Below are positions 42,556-50,911 of a DNA stretch of 64,000 nt, piece after piece; within the stretch, counting starts at the first letter, position 1, and each line of letters begins with the position of its first letter. Position numbers and translations under genes: made by a program. The notes under the pieces were generated by a model, which saw nothing but the letters and a program-made list of their open reading frames with translations, did not search any database and was not told the origin of the DNA. Origin of the DNA: Pseudanabaena sp. UWO311 (GTDB lineage Bacteria; Cyanobacteriota; Cyanobacteriia; Pseudanabaenales; Pseudanabaenaceae); assembly GCF_006937785.1 (NCBI RefSeq), contig NZ_SJEE01000014.1, positions 1 to 64,000 on the forward strand, written 5' to 3'.

Positions 42556-43620
42556 ATGAAGCAACATCTCACCGATCGCGAACAAAAAGTTCTTTGGGCA
42601 ACTATCGATCACTATATTTTAACGGCGGAACCAGTTGGTTCTAAGGCTTTGGTGTCAGGTTATGACTTTGATATTAGCCCTGCCACGATTCGCAATGTGA
42701 TGAATATGCTCGATCGCAGTGGTTTGTTATTTCAGCCACACACATCTTCGGGGCGCGTCCCCTCAGACTCTGGCTATCGAGTCTATGTCGATGAGTTGAT
42801 TGATCCTGCAAGTGAGCTCACCTATAGCAAACACCAGTTTTTGGCGAGTAAGAGCGATCGCCTCGGCAAGTCCAGTCTCGACGGGGTGATGCGTGATGTT
42901 GCTCAGATTCTAGCGACCCTGAGCGGTTGCATCGCTGTAATTACATCTCCGAATATGCAAACGATGCGGATACGGCATTTGCAATTAGTAATGGTGGATG
43001 ATTGCAAAGTCATGGCGATCGCCGTTAGCGATACTTATCACACTGCCTCAGTAACGATGGATTTACCCACCGAAACTAAGCCCGAAGTTTTGGAAGGCGA
43101 ATTAAATATTCTTAATAATTTCTTGAATGAACATTTGCGTGATAAGAACTGGTCGGAGCTAAATAGCGCTTTGCAATGGGACGATCTCGATCGCCAGTTT
43201 CAGAATTATGCGGTGTTGTTACAGCAGTCTTTGCAGCAACTTATGAAGCTATGCGATCGCACTGCTCTAGGACAAATGTTTATTAGTGGCTTAACCGAGC
43301 TATTACGCCAGCCTGAGTTTTCTAATCTGCGTCAGGTGCAAAATATTGTGCAGTTACTGGAAGCAGATCGCGCTTCGTTAATGGCGCTAATTATCGATCA
43401 GCCCACTCCTTCCGCAAATTCCGTAAGCATCAGAATTGGTTCCGAAATCTCGATTGAGCCAATTCAAAACTGTACATTTATTTCTAGTACCTATCTCTGT
43501 GATGATAAGCCCGTAGGGACAGTGGGCGTATTAGGTCCAACCAGATTGGGTTACACAAGGGCGATCGCTTCTGTACAGGCGGCAGCATTACATCTAACCG
43601 ATGCGATTAGTAAATGGTAG
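42556..43620 (+). CDS. hrcA: Heat-inducible transcription repressor HrcA
   Basis: 354 aa, full length. The N-terminal winged helix (MKQHLTDREQKVLWATIDHY, SPATIRNVMNML, HTSSGRVPSDSGYRVYVD) binds CIRCE operators upstream of groEL-type genes. The rest is the HrcA ligand domain, ending with GPTRLGYTRAIASVQAAA. It represses chaperonin genes until GroEL is titrated by unfolded protein. No chaperone gene lies in the window. Confidence 0.95.
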   Translation: MKQHLTDREQKVLWATIDHYILTAEPVGSKALVSGYDFDISPATIRNVMNMLDRSGLLFQPHTSSGRVPSDSGYRVYVDELIDPASELTYSKHQFLASKSDRLGKSSLDGVMRDVAQILATLSGCIAVITSPNMQTMRIRHLQLVMVDDCKVMAIAVSDTYHTASVTMDLPTETKPEVLEGELNILNNFLNEHLRDKNWSELNSALQWDDLDRQFQNYAVLLQQSLQQLMKLCDRTALGQMFISGLTELLRQPEFSNLRQVQNIVQLLEADRASLMALIIDQPTPSANSVSIRIGSEISIEPIQNCTFISSTYLCDDKPVGTVGVLGPTRLGYTRAIASVQAAALHLTDAISKW

Positions 43621-43623
43621 ATC

Positions 43624-43662
43624 AACAGGCAAAGCACCTGCTAAGCAGGTGCTTTGCCTGTT
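43624..43662. terminator. 18-bp palindromic terminator after hrcA
   Basis: AACAGGCAAAGCACCTGC - TAA - GCAGGTGCTTTGCCTGTT, 3 bp beyond the hrcA stop. Confidence 0.8.
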
Positions 43663-43752
43663 TGGATAAAAAAATGGCTACGCCATTTTTTTATCCAAAC
43701 AGGGTTTGGTTTTAATTTACAAAAATGTGACGACACTTTTGTGAATTGGTAT
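43661..43752 (-). repeat. Dispersed repeat, copy R4 (diverged)
   Basis: Minus-strand copy. Its hairpin half is TTTGGATAAAAAAATGGC-TAC-GCCATTTTTTTATCCAAA (43661-43699), followed by CAGGGTTTGGTTTTAATT and the ACTTTTGTGAATTGGTAT end. It lies between convergent hrcA and the TVP38 gene, 3 bp from the latter's stop. Confidence 0.65.
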
Positions 43753-43755
43753 TAC

Positions 43756-44541
43756 TTAATTGCTGATTTCAGAGATCGCCTTACGAGCAATACTTGTCAC
43801 ATATAGAGTCACAGCAACTGTGGCTATAAAACCAACAATCCGAATTACCCACTGAAGAGTGGAGTCTGTAGGTTGATTTTCACTACCAATACGGGCAATA
43901 TCTCCAGCCAGAGAACCAATATAGACATACATCACTGTTCCAGGGAACATGCCCACTGAGGCTAGAGCATAGTCTTTGAGCGTAACTCCCGTGACACCAA
44001 ATGCATAGTTAAGTAAATTAAATGGAAATACTGGGGATAGTCGCGTTAAGAGAACTATTTTGAATCCCTCATGGGCAACAGCTCGATCAATCGCAGCAAA
44101 CTTTTGATTGCCCTCAATCTTTTTCCCAATCCAGTCACGAGCTAAATATCGCCCAACCAGAAAAGCCGCGATCGCACCCAAAGTCGCACCAACAAAAACA
44201 TAAAGAGAGCCTAAGACAACGCCAAATAGCACGCCTGCACCTAAAGTCAAGAGCGAACCTGGAATGAAGGCGACCGTAGAAACGATATAGATGAGCATAA
44301 AGACAAGCCCGCCAATATAGCCTAGGCTTTCTACCCATTTCAAGGCTGAGCGTAGGAATTCTTGGGGATTGAAGCTTTGGATCGCGGGATCTTGTGCAAA
44401 GGCGGGACTAACCATAAATCCATTGCTCAATAACAATGCGATCGCTACAAAAAGACATAGCATCAAATACGAAGATCTGTTGAATTCTTGTCCCCCTCTC
44501 CCTCTGGGAGAGGGGAGAAGAGTGAGGGGATTCTTATTCAT
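43756..44541 (-). CDS. TVP38/TMEM64 (DedA-like) membrane protein
   Basis: About 261 aa. Residues after about 30 form an export or first membrane segment (MLCLFVAIALLLSNGFMVSP), and the core SNARE-associated/VTT domain shows FIPGSLLTLGAGVLFGVVLG, GATLGAIAAFLVGRYLARDW, LTRLSPVFPFNLLNYAFGVT and GMFPGTVMYVYIGS. Family members are lipid scramblase-like proteins. ATG 44541 overlaps the arsM stop (TAATG), suggesting coupling and perhaps a role in the same arsenic pathway. The first 20 residues (NPLTLLPSPRGRGG) come from a GC-rich intergenic-type repeat, so the functional start may be ATG 44463. Confidence 0.85.
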   Translation of the reverse strand: MNKNPLTLLPSPRGRGGQEFNRSSYLMLCLFVAIALLLSNGFMVSPAFAQDPAIQSFNPQEFLRSALKWVESLGYIGGLVFMLIYIVSTVAFIPGSLLTLGAGVLFGVVLGSLYVFVGATLGAIAAFLVGRYLARDWIGKKIEGNQKFAAIDRAVAHEGFKIVLLTRLSPVFPFNLLNYAFGVTGVTLKDYALASVGMFPGTVMYVYIGSLAGDIARIGSENQPTDSTLQWVIRIVGFIATVAVTLYVTSIARKAISEISN

Positions 44542-45524
44542 TAGCAACACCCACCACCGTTATAGTGCCAAGTCGAATCCGTAATAATCACTTCTTGAGG
44601 AAATTTGTCAGCGAGTTTTGCTGCGGTCTTATCGCATACAGAAAGTGGATTGCCTCGCTGTAAAACATGTCCAGCGTGGTCGTCTAGAGATGATTCAGAG
44701 CCACTATAAACTGCGGTTTTACCTGTAAATACACAGGCTCCATCACTGGGAATGGGAACCTTGAATGAGACAGAATCTAAACTCTCTAACATTAATGGTG
44801 ATTCTAACTCAAAGCTATGGGTGTCGAGCAAACGATAGGGACGACGAGCCCGAACTTCTATCTGTCCAAATCCTACTTCAATGAGATAATGGATATATTG
44901 ATCATAAGTCAATGCTCCTGATAAACACATGGCGCGGAGACGTTCATCAGATTGGAGGTTAACTGGAATTGGACGAGTTGCGATCGGGTCACTCATAATT
45001 AATCTTCCCTTAGGCTTGAGAACTCGATAGACTTCTTTTAAAGCTCGTTGTAAGTCTTGAGGCTCAAAAATATTAAATAGACAGTTTTGGGCTACCACAT
45101 CAACCGAGGCATCGGCAACTGGTAAGGCAAAAGCATCTCCTTCTAGGATATTTACAAAATCAGGATCAAACCAATCATTCTCTTGAGCCGCTAATTGCAA
45201 ATTATGTCCAGCAACTTCGCGCATCGCCGCAACAGGATCGACGGCGATCACACCTCCTTTTCGGCGACAGAAATACGCAAATTGAAGAGCCTCTAAACCA
45301 CCGCCAACGCCAATATAAAGTACTGTTGGGTTTCCGCGTAATTCTGTAGGATGGATGGTTGTCCCACAGCCATAATTCATCTGCTCAATGATTTGAGGGA
45401 TTTTGAGATTTGGATATTGCATTGGTGGTGTGCTGATGCAGCACAAACCAACTTGAGGAGTTTTTGCGGCTTCCGCATAAAATTCGGCGGTAGTTTCGAG
45501 ATAGCTCATGAAGAATTGACTCAA
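44541..45524 (-). CDS. arsM: Arsenite methyltransferase ArsM (arsenosugar type)
   Basis: 327 aa. A class I SAM-dependent fold: YIGVGGGLEALQFAY, AVDP, EGDAFALPVADASVDVVAQN, LKEVYRVLKPKGRLIMSDP. Cysteines likely to bind As(III) are C28-C29 (GLCCIS), C53 (NYGCGTT), and a C-terminal GGGCC. This pattern fits the ArsM of arsenosugar synthesis in cyanobacteria, which usually works with the radical-SAM protein ArsS. No arsS is in the window, but the TVP38 gene directly downstream is a frequent companion as I recall. It makes mono- and dimethylated arsenic in the cytosol. ATG 45515 (MSYLE) is an alternative start. Confidence 0.8.
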   Translation of the reverse strand: MSQFFMSYLETTAEFYAEAAKTPQVGLCCISTPPMQYPNLKIPQIIEQMNYGCGTTIHPTELRGNPTVLYIGVGGGLEALQFAYFCRRKGGVIAVDPVAAMREVAGHNLQLAAQENDWFDPDFVNILEGDAFALPVADASVDVVAQNCLFNIFEPQDLQRALKEVYRVLKPKGRLIMSDPIATRPIPVNLQSDERLRAMCLSGALTYDQYIHYLIEVGFGQIEVRARRPYRLLDTHSFELESPLMLESLDSVSFKVPIPSDGACVFTGKTAVYSGSESSLDDHAGHVLQRGNPLSVCDKTAAKLADKFPQEVIITDSTWHYNGGGCC

Positions 45525-45598
45525 GAAGAATGATTGGATCTACAACAACAAATTACTGCCTTAGTTTAGCTTTTTTCCATGTTGCATCATCGTCGCAT

Positions 45599-45653
45599 AA
45601 GCCCAAAAAGATGAGAGGCGGCACTTCGTGCCACCTCTCATCTTTTTGGGCTT
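45599..45653. terminator. 26-bp palindromic terminator after the PhoH gene
   Basis: Arms 45599-45624 and 45628-45653 (core ATGAGAGGCGGCAC, loop TTC, one mismatch). It touches the stop codon of the PhoH gene at 45652. Confidence 0.8.
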
Positions 45654-47004
45654 AAAGAAGTTCGGTAGAACGTTCTGCTAACTGAGAGCGTTCACCCTTA
45701 CTGAGGGTAATATGCCCCGCCAGAGGATCATTTTTAAATCTTTCAACTACATAGGTTAGCCCGTTACTTGCAGCGTCGATATAGGGATTATCGATTTGTT
45801 CAGGATCACCTGTTAGCACAACTTTTGTCCCTTCGCCAGCACGGGTAAGAATAGTTTTAAGCTCATGGGGCGTGAGGTTTTGGGCTTCATCCACAATCAG
45901 AAATTGCTGAGGAATAGTTCTTCCTCGAATGTAGGTGAGAGGTTCAATCTGAAGCAGTCCTCTTTCCATTAGATCTTCATGTCCTCGTCGAGTATGGGGA
46001 TGAAGACTTCGCTTTTCTTTAGGATCTTTAGGAGACTGCGAGCCAAAAATCAAATCAAAATTATCGTAAATCGGTTGCATCCAAGGCGTGAGTTTTTCTT
46101 TGATATCCCCTGGGAGAAAGCCAATATCTTTACCCATTGGAATTACAGGACGTGAGATCAGCAGTCTGGTATATACTCGCTCATCGGCAACTTTGTGCAA
46201 TCCCACCGCGATCGCTAACAAAGTCTTCCCAGTTCCAGCTTTACCAACGAGAGTCACCAAGGGAATTGCATCATTGAGCAAAAGATCGAGGGCAAATTTC
46301 TGTTCGCGATTACGCGCATTGATGCCTACAATCCCCGAATTGACCAGCTTATTGATGGTTACGAGCTTGGTCATATTTTGGCTACTACTAATGGCGATCG
46401 CTAGCGCAGTATGAGATGGATTGAATTGATCAATCAGCATTACTGCTTGATTAGGGCAGAGTTCGCCATCAATTGTAATCGCGTCGTTTTTAAAAAGTTG
46501 ATCGATTTTTGTCGGATCTACGGTTACTTCAGTAATACCTGTATAGAGTTCTGAAATATCAACCTTATTGGTTTCATAATCTTGGGCTTCCAGTCCTAAA
46601 GCATCGGCTTTGATGCGAAGGTTGGTATCCTTGCTGACCATGACGACTCGACATTGGCAACTGCGCTTGAGTTCGAGCGCAACTGCGAGAATAGCATTGT
46701 CATTGCGATCGCCTTCAAGTTCAATAGGCAGGGTTTTTAAAGTTTCGCGATCGCATAGGGCAACTCGTAGTACCCCCCCATTTTCAAGCTCAATTCCTTG
46801 GAGAATATTCCCCTGAAGACGTAACTCATCCAAGGATCGTGAAGCTTGACGTGCATTACGCCCGATCATCTCAGGCTGCTTTTTAAAACGATCAAGCTCC
46901 TCAATAATAGTCATTGGTAAGACGACTTCATTATCCTCAAAGCGCCTCATGGCAGATGGATCATGCAACAGCACATTAGTATCAAGCACAAAAATCTTTT
47001 TCAT
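45652..47004 (-). CDS. PIN-domain PhoH family ATPase
   Basis: 450 aa. An N-terminal PIN nuclease fold (about 1-145; FVLDTNVLLHDP, IEELDRFKK, NDNAILAVAL with acidic metal ligands) and a C-terminal PhoH P-loop domain (about 235-445; VGKAGTGKTLLAIAVGL, FLIVDEAQNLTPHELK, VLTGDPEQIDNPY). This PIN-PhoH fusion (YlaK/PhoH2 class) is thought to be an RNA helicase-nuclease, by analogy with characterised actinobacterial PhoH2. No toxin-antitoxin partner is seen. It follows a 478-bp gap full of repeats. Confidence 0.9.
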   Translation of the reverse strand: MKKIFVLDTNVLLHDPSAMRRFEDNEVVLPMTIIEELDRFKKQPEMIGRNARQASRSLDELRLQGNILQGIELENGGVLRVALCDRETLKTLPIELEGDRNDNAILAVALELKRSCQCRVVMVSKDTNLRIKADALGLEAQDYETNKVDISELYTGITEVTVDPTKIDQLFKNDAITIDGELCPNQAVMLIDQFNPSHTALAIAISSSQNMTKLVTINKLVNSGIVGINARNREQKFALDLLLNDAIPLVTLVGKAGTGKTLLAIAVGLHKVADERVYTRLLISRPVIPMGKDIGFLPGDIKEKLTPWMQPIYDNFDLIFGSQSPKDPKEKRSLHPHTRRGHEDLMERGLLQIEPLTYIRGRTIPQQFLIVDEAQNLTPHELKTILTRAGEGTKVVLTGDPEQIDNPYIDAASNGLTYVVERFKNDPLAGHITLSKGERSQLAERSTELL

Positions 47005-47146
47005 ATCGGTGCCTTTTAAATTGTTGTAAAACAGACGTTTCTTTACGCTTTCTGTCCTTACAGTTCAATCTTGACACCTTCGAGAGCTTCTGTGGGATTT
47101 GTGTAGCGATCGCTACAATGCTTAACTCAATGCAATCTACTCCAAA

Positions 47147-47199
47147 CCAATAAATTTTTTAAAAGTGTTGATTTACAACACTTTTAAAAAATTTATTGG
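47147..47199. terminator. 24-bp palindrome in the PhoH upstream gap
   Basis: CCAATAAATTTTTTAAAAGT... arms 47147-47170 and 47176-47199 are perfect over 24 bp with an ATTTA loop. It is followed by repeat R5, as elsewhere. Confidence 0.6.
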
Positions 47200-47224
47200 G
47201 GTTCTTTTGATCGAAAATTACTGT

Positions 47225-47329
47225 AATACCAATTCATAAAGGTGTGCCGACACTTCTGTGAATTAAACCCCAAACCTTGTAAGGGTTTTAAAAACACAAA
47301 ATGGCTACGCCTTCTTGTGTTTTTGTATA
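47225..47329 (+). repeat. Dispersed repeat, copy R5
   Basis: Plus-strand complete copy: ATACCAATTCATAAAGGTGT ... CCTTGTAAGGGTTTTAAAAA ... CACAAAATGGCTACGCC, ending TTTTTGTAT. Confidence 0.75.
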
Positions 47330-47338
47330 AGACTTCAG

Positions 47339-47385
47339 ACCCAAAAGAGAGTCTCGGCGCTTTGCGCCGAGACTCTCTTTTGGGT
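47339..47385. terminator. 22-bp palindrome between R5 and R6
   Basis: ACCCAAAAGAGAGTCTCGGC.. arms 47339-47360 and 47364-47385 are perfect, loop TTT. Confidence 0.65.
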
Positions 47386-47387
47386 TT

Positions 47388-47448
47388 AGCTTTAAAAATC
47401 TCACTGGGTTTAGTTCTTAATTCCCGAAATTATAATTTCGGGAATTAA
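47388..47448 (-). repeat. Dispersed repeat, partial diverged copy R6 with 32-bp palindrome
   Basis: The stretch AAATCTCACTGGGTTTAGTT is the family's middle, reading on the minus strand. The end hairpin has become a perfect loopless 32-bp dyad (47417-47448, TTAATTCCCGAAATTA and its complement). Confidence 0.55.
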
Positions 47449-47487
47449 ACTAAAAAAGAGACGCTAAGCGCCCCTTTTTTAGTTAAA
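47445..47487. terminator. Palindromic terminator overlapping the stop of the 47483 gene
   Basis: TTAAACTAAAAAAGAGACGC - TAA - GCGCCCCTTTTTTAGTTAAA, an imperfect 20-bp stem. The TAA stop at 47483-47485 is in the right arm. Confidence 0.7.
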
Positions 47488-49093
47488 ACAAGGTCGAAAT
47501 GCCATTTGGACGCAAATCTTTGAAATCTAGAATCTTGCGAACTACGTCGAATGTAGACTGTGAGTCAGTAATAGGAATTACTGACGCTAGCTGCCCAGGT
47601 AGAACTTGCATTACAGGAGGCATGTCTTGAGTAAACACGTTAATCGTACGATTAATTAGTGAATAGTCACCTTTGGTAAAAGCATTAGTATAGGTAGATT
47701 GATTGGTTGCTTGGGGTAGCCCTGCAACATTAAACAAACCGATGGGAATACCTTGAGATGTTGTCAAAAAGCGGGCAACTGTTTGAGTGAGAACAGTTGT
47801 CGTCTGAATTTGAGTGAAGTAGTCATAGACTTTCACATTGCGATCAATTTTGCCAACGCGCTGAGAGTCAATACCACAGACGGTACGAATAGTGCCATAG
47901 GCTAGTGGATCACTGGGCAAAATCAGACTAATAGTTGAGAAGTTCTTTAGCAGTTGCACTTCGCTATAGCCCAGAGGACGATTATTCAAATCGAACAAAC
48001 GGACAATTAGGCGATCGCCTGGATTCAATCCACGGATGAAAGTTGCTCTCTGATTAATATTAAAGCGATAATCACCGACAAAGCGCTCTACGAGAAATCC
48101 GTTAGAACGCTTTGACCTGATCGATATCCGCGCAATTACCTGAGATAGACGTGGCTGGTTTTGTAAAATGGCAAGGCTAAAATGCCCACGATGAGGATTC
48201 TTCTTGGATAGCTCAACGCCATCACGCTCCTTTCGTTCTTTGCGATCTTTTCGGCTACGGTCATCATAATCATCATCTTCATCGTCATCCTCATATTTTT
48301 TGGAGACAACAATGGGCTTCATTGGTTTAACAGAACTACCTGTCTGGACATTTGTATTTTCAATGACCACCGTTTGAGTAGACTGTGTAGTCGTTGATTG
48401 CGAAGTATTTGTAATTCCTAAGTCGCGATCAGAAAGTACGGCATTATTAGAAGAGTTGTTGGATATATTTGTAGAAGGGTTACTGGTATTGGTATATACC
48501 ACCGAAGAAATTCGTCCAGCTTTTACCTCAGACGCACTAGCTGTGACAATTGATGTAAAAGATTTTACTTCTTCGATTTCAAATCTTGCATCTTTGACCC
48601 CATTTGGTAAGTCATAGCGAATACTAGTAACTGCCTTGAGATCCCCATTGTAAATATCATCAAGGGAGATTTTTTCGCTCAGCGAACTTAGAGAAATCAT
48701 TTCTACAGTCGTAAACTGTCGCCCTGCATTTTTGGAGAGCAATCTTGCGCCTGAATTGGTATAAACTTCGCGCCATTCCCCAGCGCGTTTTACGTAAAGC
48801 TGATACACCGCATTTGCGTAGGTAGTCGAAGGCTTATTGGCAATATCTAGTAAAATACCAATGCTTGAAAGGTTGCCAGAGTTGTCCAGCAAACGCAATA
48901 GCTGTACCCCTGTTTGCCAGTCCTGTGGAACTTGAGCAACTATTTGGGGAACAGATGGAGCTGCGATCGCTTCTATAGTACTTAGAAAAGATGCTGAAGT
49001 AAGAGAAGTAAGAGTTGCTGCTAGAAAACATAGAGATGTCTTCTGGAATCTATTGCTTATTTGGCTACGAAGTTTTTTACTGACCATATTCAT
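47483..49093 (-). CDS. Large secreted protein of unknown function
   Basis: 536 aa, family not recognised. Basic N-terminus and hydrophobic stretch (SLCFLAATLTSLTSASFLST) form a signal peptide ending near EAIAAPS. About 55-185 form a folded domain (WQTGVQLLRLLDNSGNLSSIG, YQLYVKRAGEWREVY). About 195-300 is low-complexity Ser/Thr/Asn-rich with an acidic-basic run (DDDEDDDYDDRSRKDRKERK), followed by a second beta-rich region (GLNPGDRLIVRLFDLNNRPL). Probably surface-exposed or periplasmic. It is a single gene with its own palindromic terminator. Confidence 0.6.
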   Translation of the reverse strand: MNMVSKKLRSQISNRFQKTSLCFLAATLTSLTSASFLSTIEAIAAPSVPQIVAQVPQDWQTGVQLLRLLDNSGNLSSIGILLDIANKPSTTYANAVYQLYVKRAGEWREVYTNSGARLLSKNAGRQFTTVEMISLSSLSEKISLDDIYNGDLKAVTSIRYDLPNGVKDARFEIEEVKSFTSIVTASASEVKAGRISSVVYTNTSNPSTNISNNSSNNAVLSDRDLGITNTSQSTTTQSTQTVVIENTNVQTGSSVKPMKPIVVSKKYEDDDEDDDYDDRSRKDRKERKERDGVELSKKNPHRGHFSLAILQNQPRLSQVIARISIRSKRSNGFLVERFVGDYRFNINQRATFIRGLNPGDRLIVRLFDLNNRPLGYSEVQLLKNFSTISLILPSDPLAYGTIRTVCGIDSQRVGKIDRNVKVYDYFTQIQTTTVLTQTVARFLTTSQGIPIGLFNVAGLPQATNQSTYTNAFTKGDYSLINRTINVFTQDMPPVMQVLPGQLASVIPITDSQSTFDVVRKILDFKDLRPNGISTLF

Positions 49094-49200
49094 CGTTATT
49101 TATTCCAAAGCTCGATCTCTCTAAGAGACGAGCTTCTTAATTTTTTGTTCCACCACAAAAATAGGGTTTGCACTAAATAAGCCCAGCATAACTATAAATC

Positions 49201-49253
49201 AAACCCAAAAAGCTGTGCCGCAAGCTAAGCTTGCGGCACAGCTTTTTGGGTTT
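49201..49253. terminator. 25-bp perfect palindrome
   Basis: Arms 49201-49225 and 49229-49253 (core CTGTGCCGCAAGC, loop TAA). It lies about 70 bp past the stop of the 49325 gene on the minus strand. Confidence 0.75.
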
Positions 49254-49324
49254 TCAGTTTACTTATGCCAAACTACTCAGATTTGATTGAAAAATCAAGG
49301 CTCTATCAGAGAATTTTGAGGATT

Positions 49325-49744
49325 TTACAGAAATCGCGATATTTGAATTTGCGCCCAAAAATTTTGGCAACGATCGCCTAAACTCGCGATTGGAAATCTT
49401 GTTTGCGATCGCCATTTATCCAATAATAAATGCCCCATTGGTGTCAGCCGAAAACTATCAGTAATACCCTGTCCATCAACTTCGCGGCGCAATACTCCAA
49501 CTTGGATTAACCATAACAAATCATTTTCCGTACTGATTAAATTCGTAGGCTTGGTTGAATATTGATTTTTGATCCCCTCATTACCTGCGATCGCTCTGAG
49601 ATTTACACCCTGTATTGCCATATTCGCAAACAACTTCACCGTAAATGGAGCACATCGTAAAGCCACTTCGGCTCTTCGTAATATTTGCGGGGGGTATTCA
49701 GCAAAATTTTTGCTGTTTTGTTTACTTAAAGTATCCATTGACAT
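49325..49744 (-). CDS. Npun_F0494-type cyanobacterial protein
   Basis: 139 aa, resembling a conserved cyanobacterial family named after Npun_F0494: ILRRAEVALRCAPFTVKLFA, AIAGNEGIKNQYS, LLWLIQVGVLRREVDGQGIT, DSFRLTPMGHLLLDKW. The middle looks like a winged-helix fold (helix-turn-helix then a VLRREVDG wing), so a DNA- or protein-binding role is possible but unproven. ATG 49738 (third codon) is an equal start candidate. Confidence 0.7.
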   Translation of the reverse strand: MSMDTLSKQNSKNFAEYPPQILRRAEVALRCAPFTVKLFANMAIQGVNLRAIAGNEGIKNQYSTKPTNLISTENDLLWLIQVGVLRREVDGQGITDSFRLTPMGHLLLDKWRSQTRFPIASLGDRCQNFWAQIQISRFL

Positions 49745-49797
49745 AGCAATTTGTAATTACTGATATAAATAGGGAGACATAATTAAATATAAAAACC

Positions 49798-49842
49798 TAA
49801 AAGCCTTATTCTGAACGCTAAGCTGGCAGGATAAGGCTTTTA
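49798..49842. terminator. Hairpin terminator of the 31-aa gene
   Basis: TAAAAGCCTTATTCTG / CAGGATAAGGCTTTTA (49798-49813 and 49827-49842) with a 13-nt loop, 125 bp downstream of the small minus-strand gene at 49968-50063. Confidence 0.65.
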
Positions 49843-49967
49843 TTCTATTTTTTGGGATTGAAACAACTAGTTTAATATTTAATAACTAATGTTAGCAGCA
49901 CTATCAGTCACTAGCATTAACCTTTCGATATAAGAAAACTTAGTTTTTTTTACCTACTAAATTCAAA

Positions 49968-50063
49968 TTAATTGTATCTATTAGGATCTTTTTTCTCTTT
50001 CTTTTCAGAAGGATCTTTCTTAGGTTTTTTGGTCTCTTTATTGCCCTTTTGTTCTTTAGACAT
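49968..50063 (-). CDS. 31-aa lysine-rich small protein
   Basis: ATG 50063 to TAA 49968 encodes MSKEQKGNKETKKPKKDPSE followed by KKEKKDPNRYN. A GGAGA ribosome site lies 6 nt before the ATG, and a hairpin terminator follows. About 40 percent of residues are Lys. It resembles short MSKEQK.NKE.KKPK proteins that I recall from many bacteria, of unknown function, perhaps nucleic-acid or ribosome binding. Confidence 0.6.
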   Translation of the reverse strand: MSKEQKGNKETKKPKKDPSEKKEKKDPNRYN

Positions 50064-50269
50064 TATTTTCTCCACTGTCGATAAAAAACGAGAATAAGCA
50101 TTATTTAATAACGCCTACTACTATTATTCTACCTTAATCCTAAATAATCTGTGAGCTTTATCCCGAAAGCAATGCAATCCAATAGGGTGAAGTGTAATCA
50201 ATGAAGATCGCCATATATTTGAATCAATAGTTGCAAGCAGCTAAATGTCTAAGCTAGAGAGCGATCGTC

Positions 50270-50857
50270 ATGATGTCCATTCAAGATTCTAAAACTCATC
50301 ACTCTCCCACAACTAATGCCCTTGCTATGGGAATGGCTGTAAAAAAAATGTATGAGATGGGTCGCAAGGATTTTGACTCAGAAAATTTTTCGGGACTGAA
50401 ATTATCCTGCTGCAAGCTATCATCTATTAGCTTTACCAGTTCAGATTTGCGAAATGCTGATCTTGATCTAACTGATTTAAGTGAGTCTGACCTGAGGGGT
50501 GCAAATTTGGAGCGGTCTACTCTTAATTTTACTAACCTGACTAATGCAGATTTGAGTAACGCGAATTTGAAAGAAGCAAATCTGGGGGGAGCCGATTTGA
50601 GTGGGGCTATTTTGAGGGGGGCGAATCTGAGCAACGCAAATTTACGGGGTGCAAATTTGAGTAATGCTCGTCTTGAATTTGCTAATTTACAGGGGGCAGA
50701 CTTAACGGGGGCTAATTGTTTTGGTTGCGATCTAAGCTTTGCAAATCTAAAACATGCGAACTTGACTGAAGCATGTCTGGATAGTGCAAATTTATTAAAA
50801 AGTAATTTTGAATATGCTCTGCTAGATGGCACAACGCTAAGCAACGCCAGCTACTAA
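50270..50857 (+). CDS. Pentapeptide-repeat protein 1
   Basis: 195 aa. Residues about 45-195 are continuous A(D/N)Lxx pentapeptides (LRNADLDLTDLSESDLRGAN, LSNANLKEANLGGADLSGAI), predicted to form a right-handed quadrilateral beta helix of about seven coils. The N-terminus (1-40) is helical with no signal peptide, so it is probably cytosolic. The role of such proteins is usually unknown; some mimic DNA. An in-frame ATG at 50273 is an alternative start. The last codons (NASY) are part of a large hairpin. Confidence 0.85.
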   Translation: MMSIQDSKTHHSPTTNALAMGMAVKKMYEMGRKDFDSENFSGLKLSCCKLSSISFTSSDLRNADLDLTDLSESDLRGANLERSTLNFTNLTNADLSNANLKEANLGGADLSGAILRGANLSNANLRGANLSNARLEFANLQGADLTGANCFGCDLSFANLKHANLTEACLDSANLLKSNFEYALLDGTTLSNASY

Positions 50858-50908
50858 AAAAGTGTGGAGCGGTGCTTCGCACCCTCCACACTTTTAGTAG
50901 CTGGCGTT
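50843..50908. terminator. Long palindrome between convergent genes
   Basis: Outer arms 50843-50869 and 50884-50908 (AACGCCAGCTACTAAAA..., two extra A in the left arm) plus inner GGTGC-TTC-GCACC give a stem of about 30 bp. The left arm includes the last four codons and the stop of pentapeptide gene 1. The right arm ends 3 bp before the next gene's stop. Confidence 0.8.
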
Positions 50909-50911
50909 ATT

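Noticed and set aside
50299-50844. Long minus-strand frame opposite pentapeptide gene 1 (and similar frames opposite gene 2)
   Set aside because: Antisense shadow of a repetitive coding region; low-complexity FA/LRS protein.
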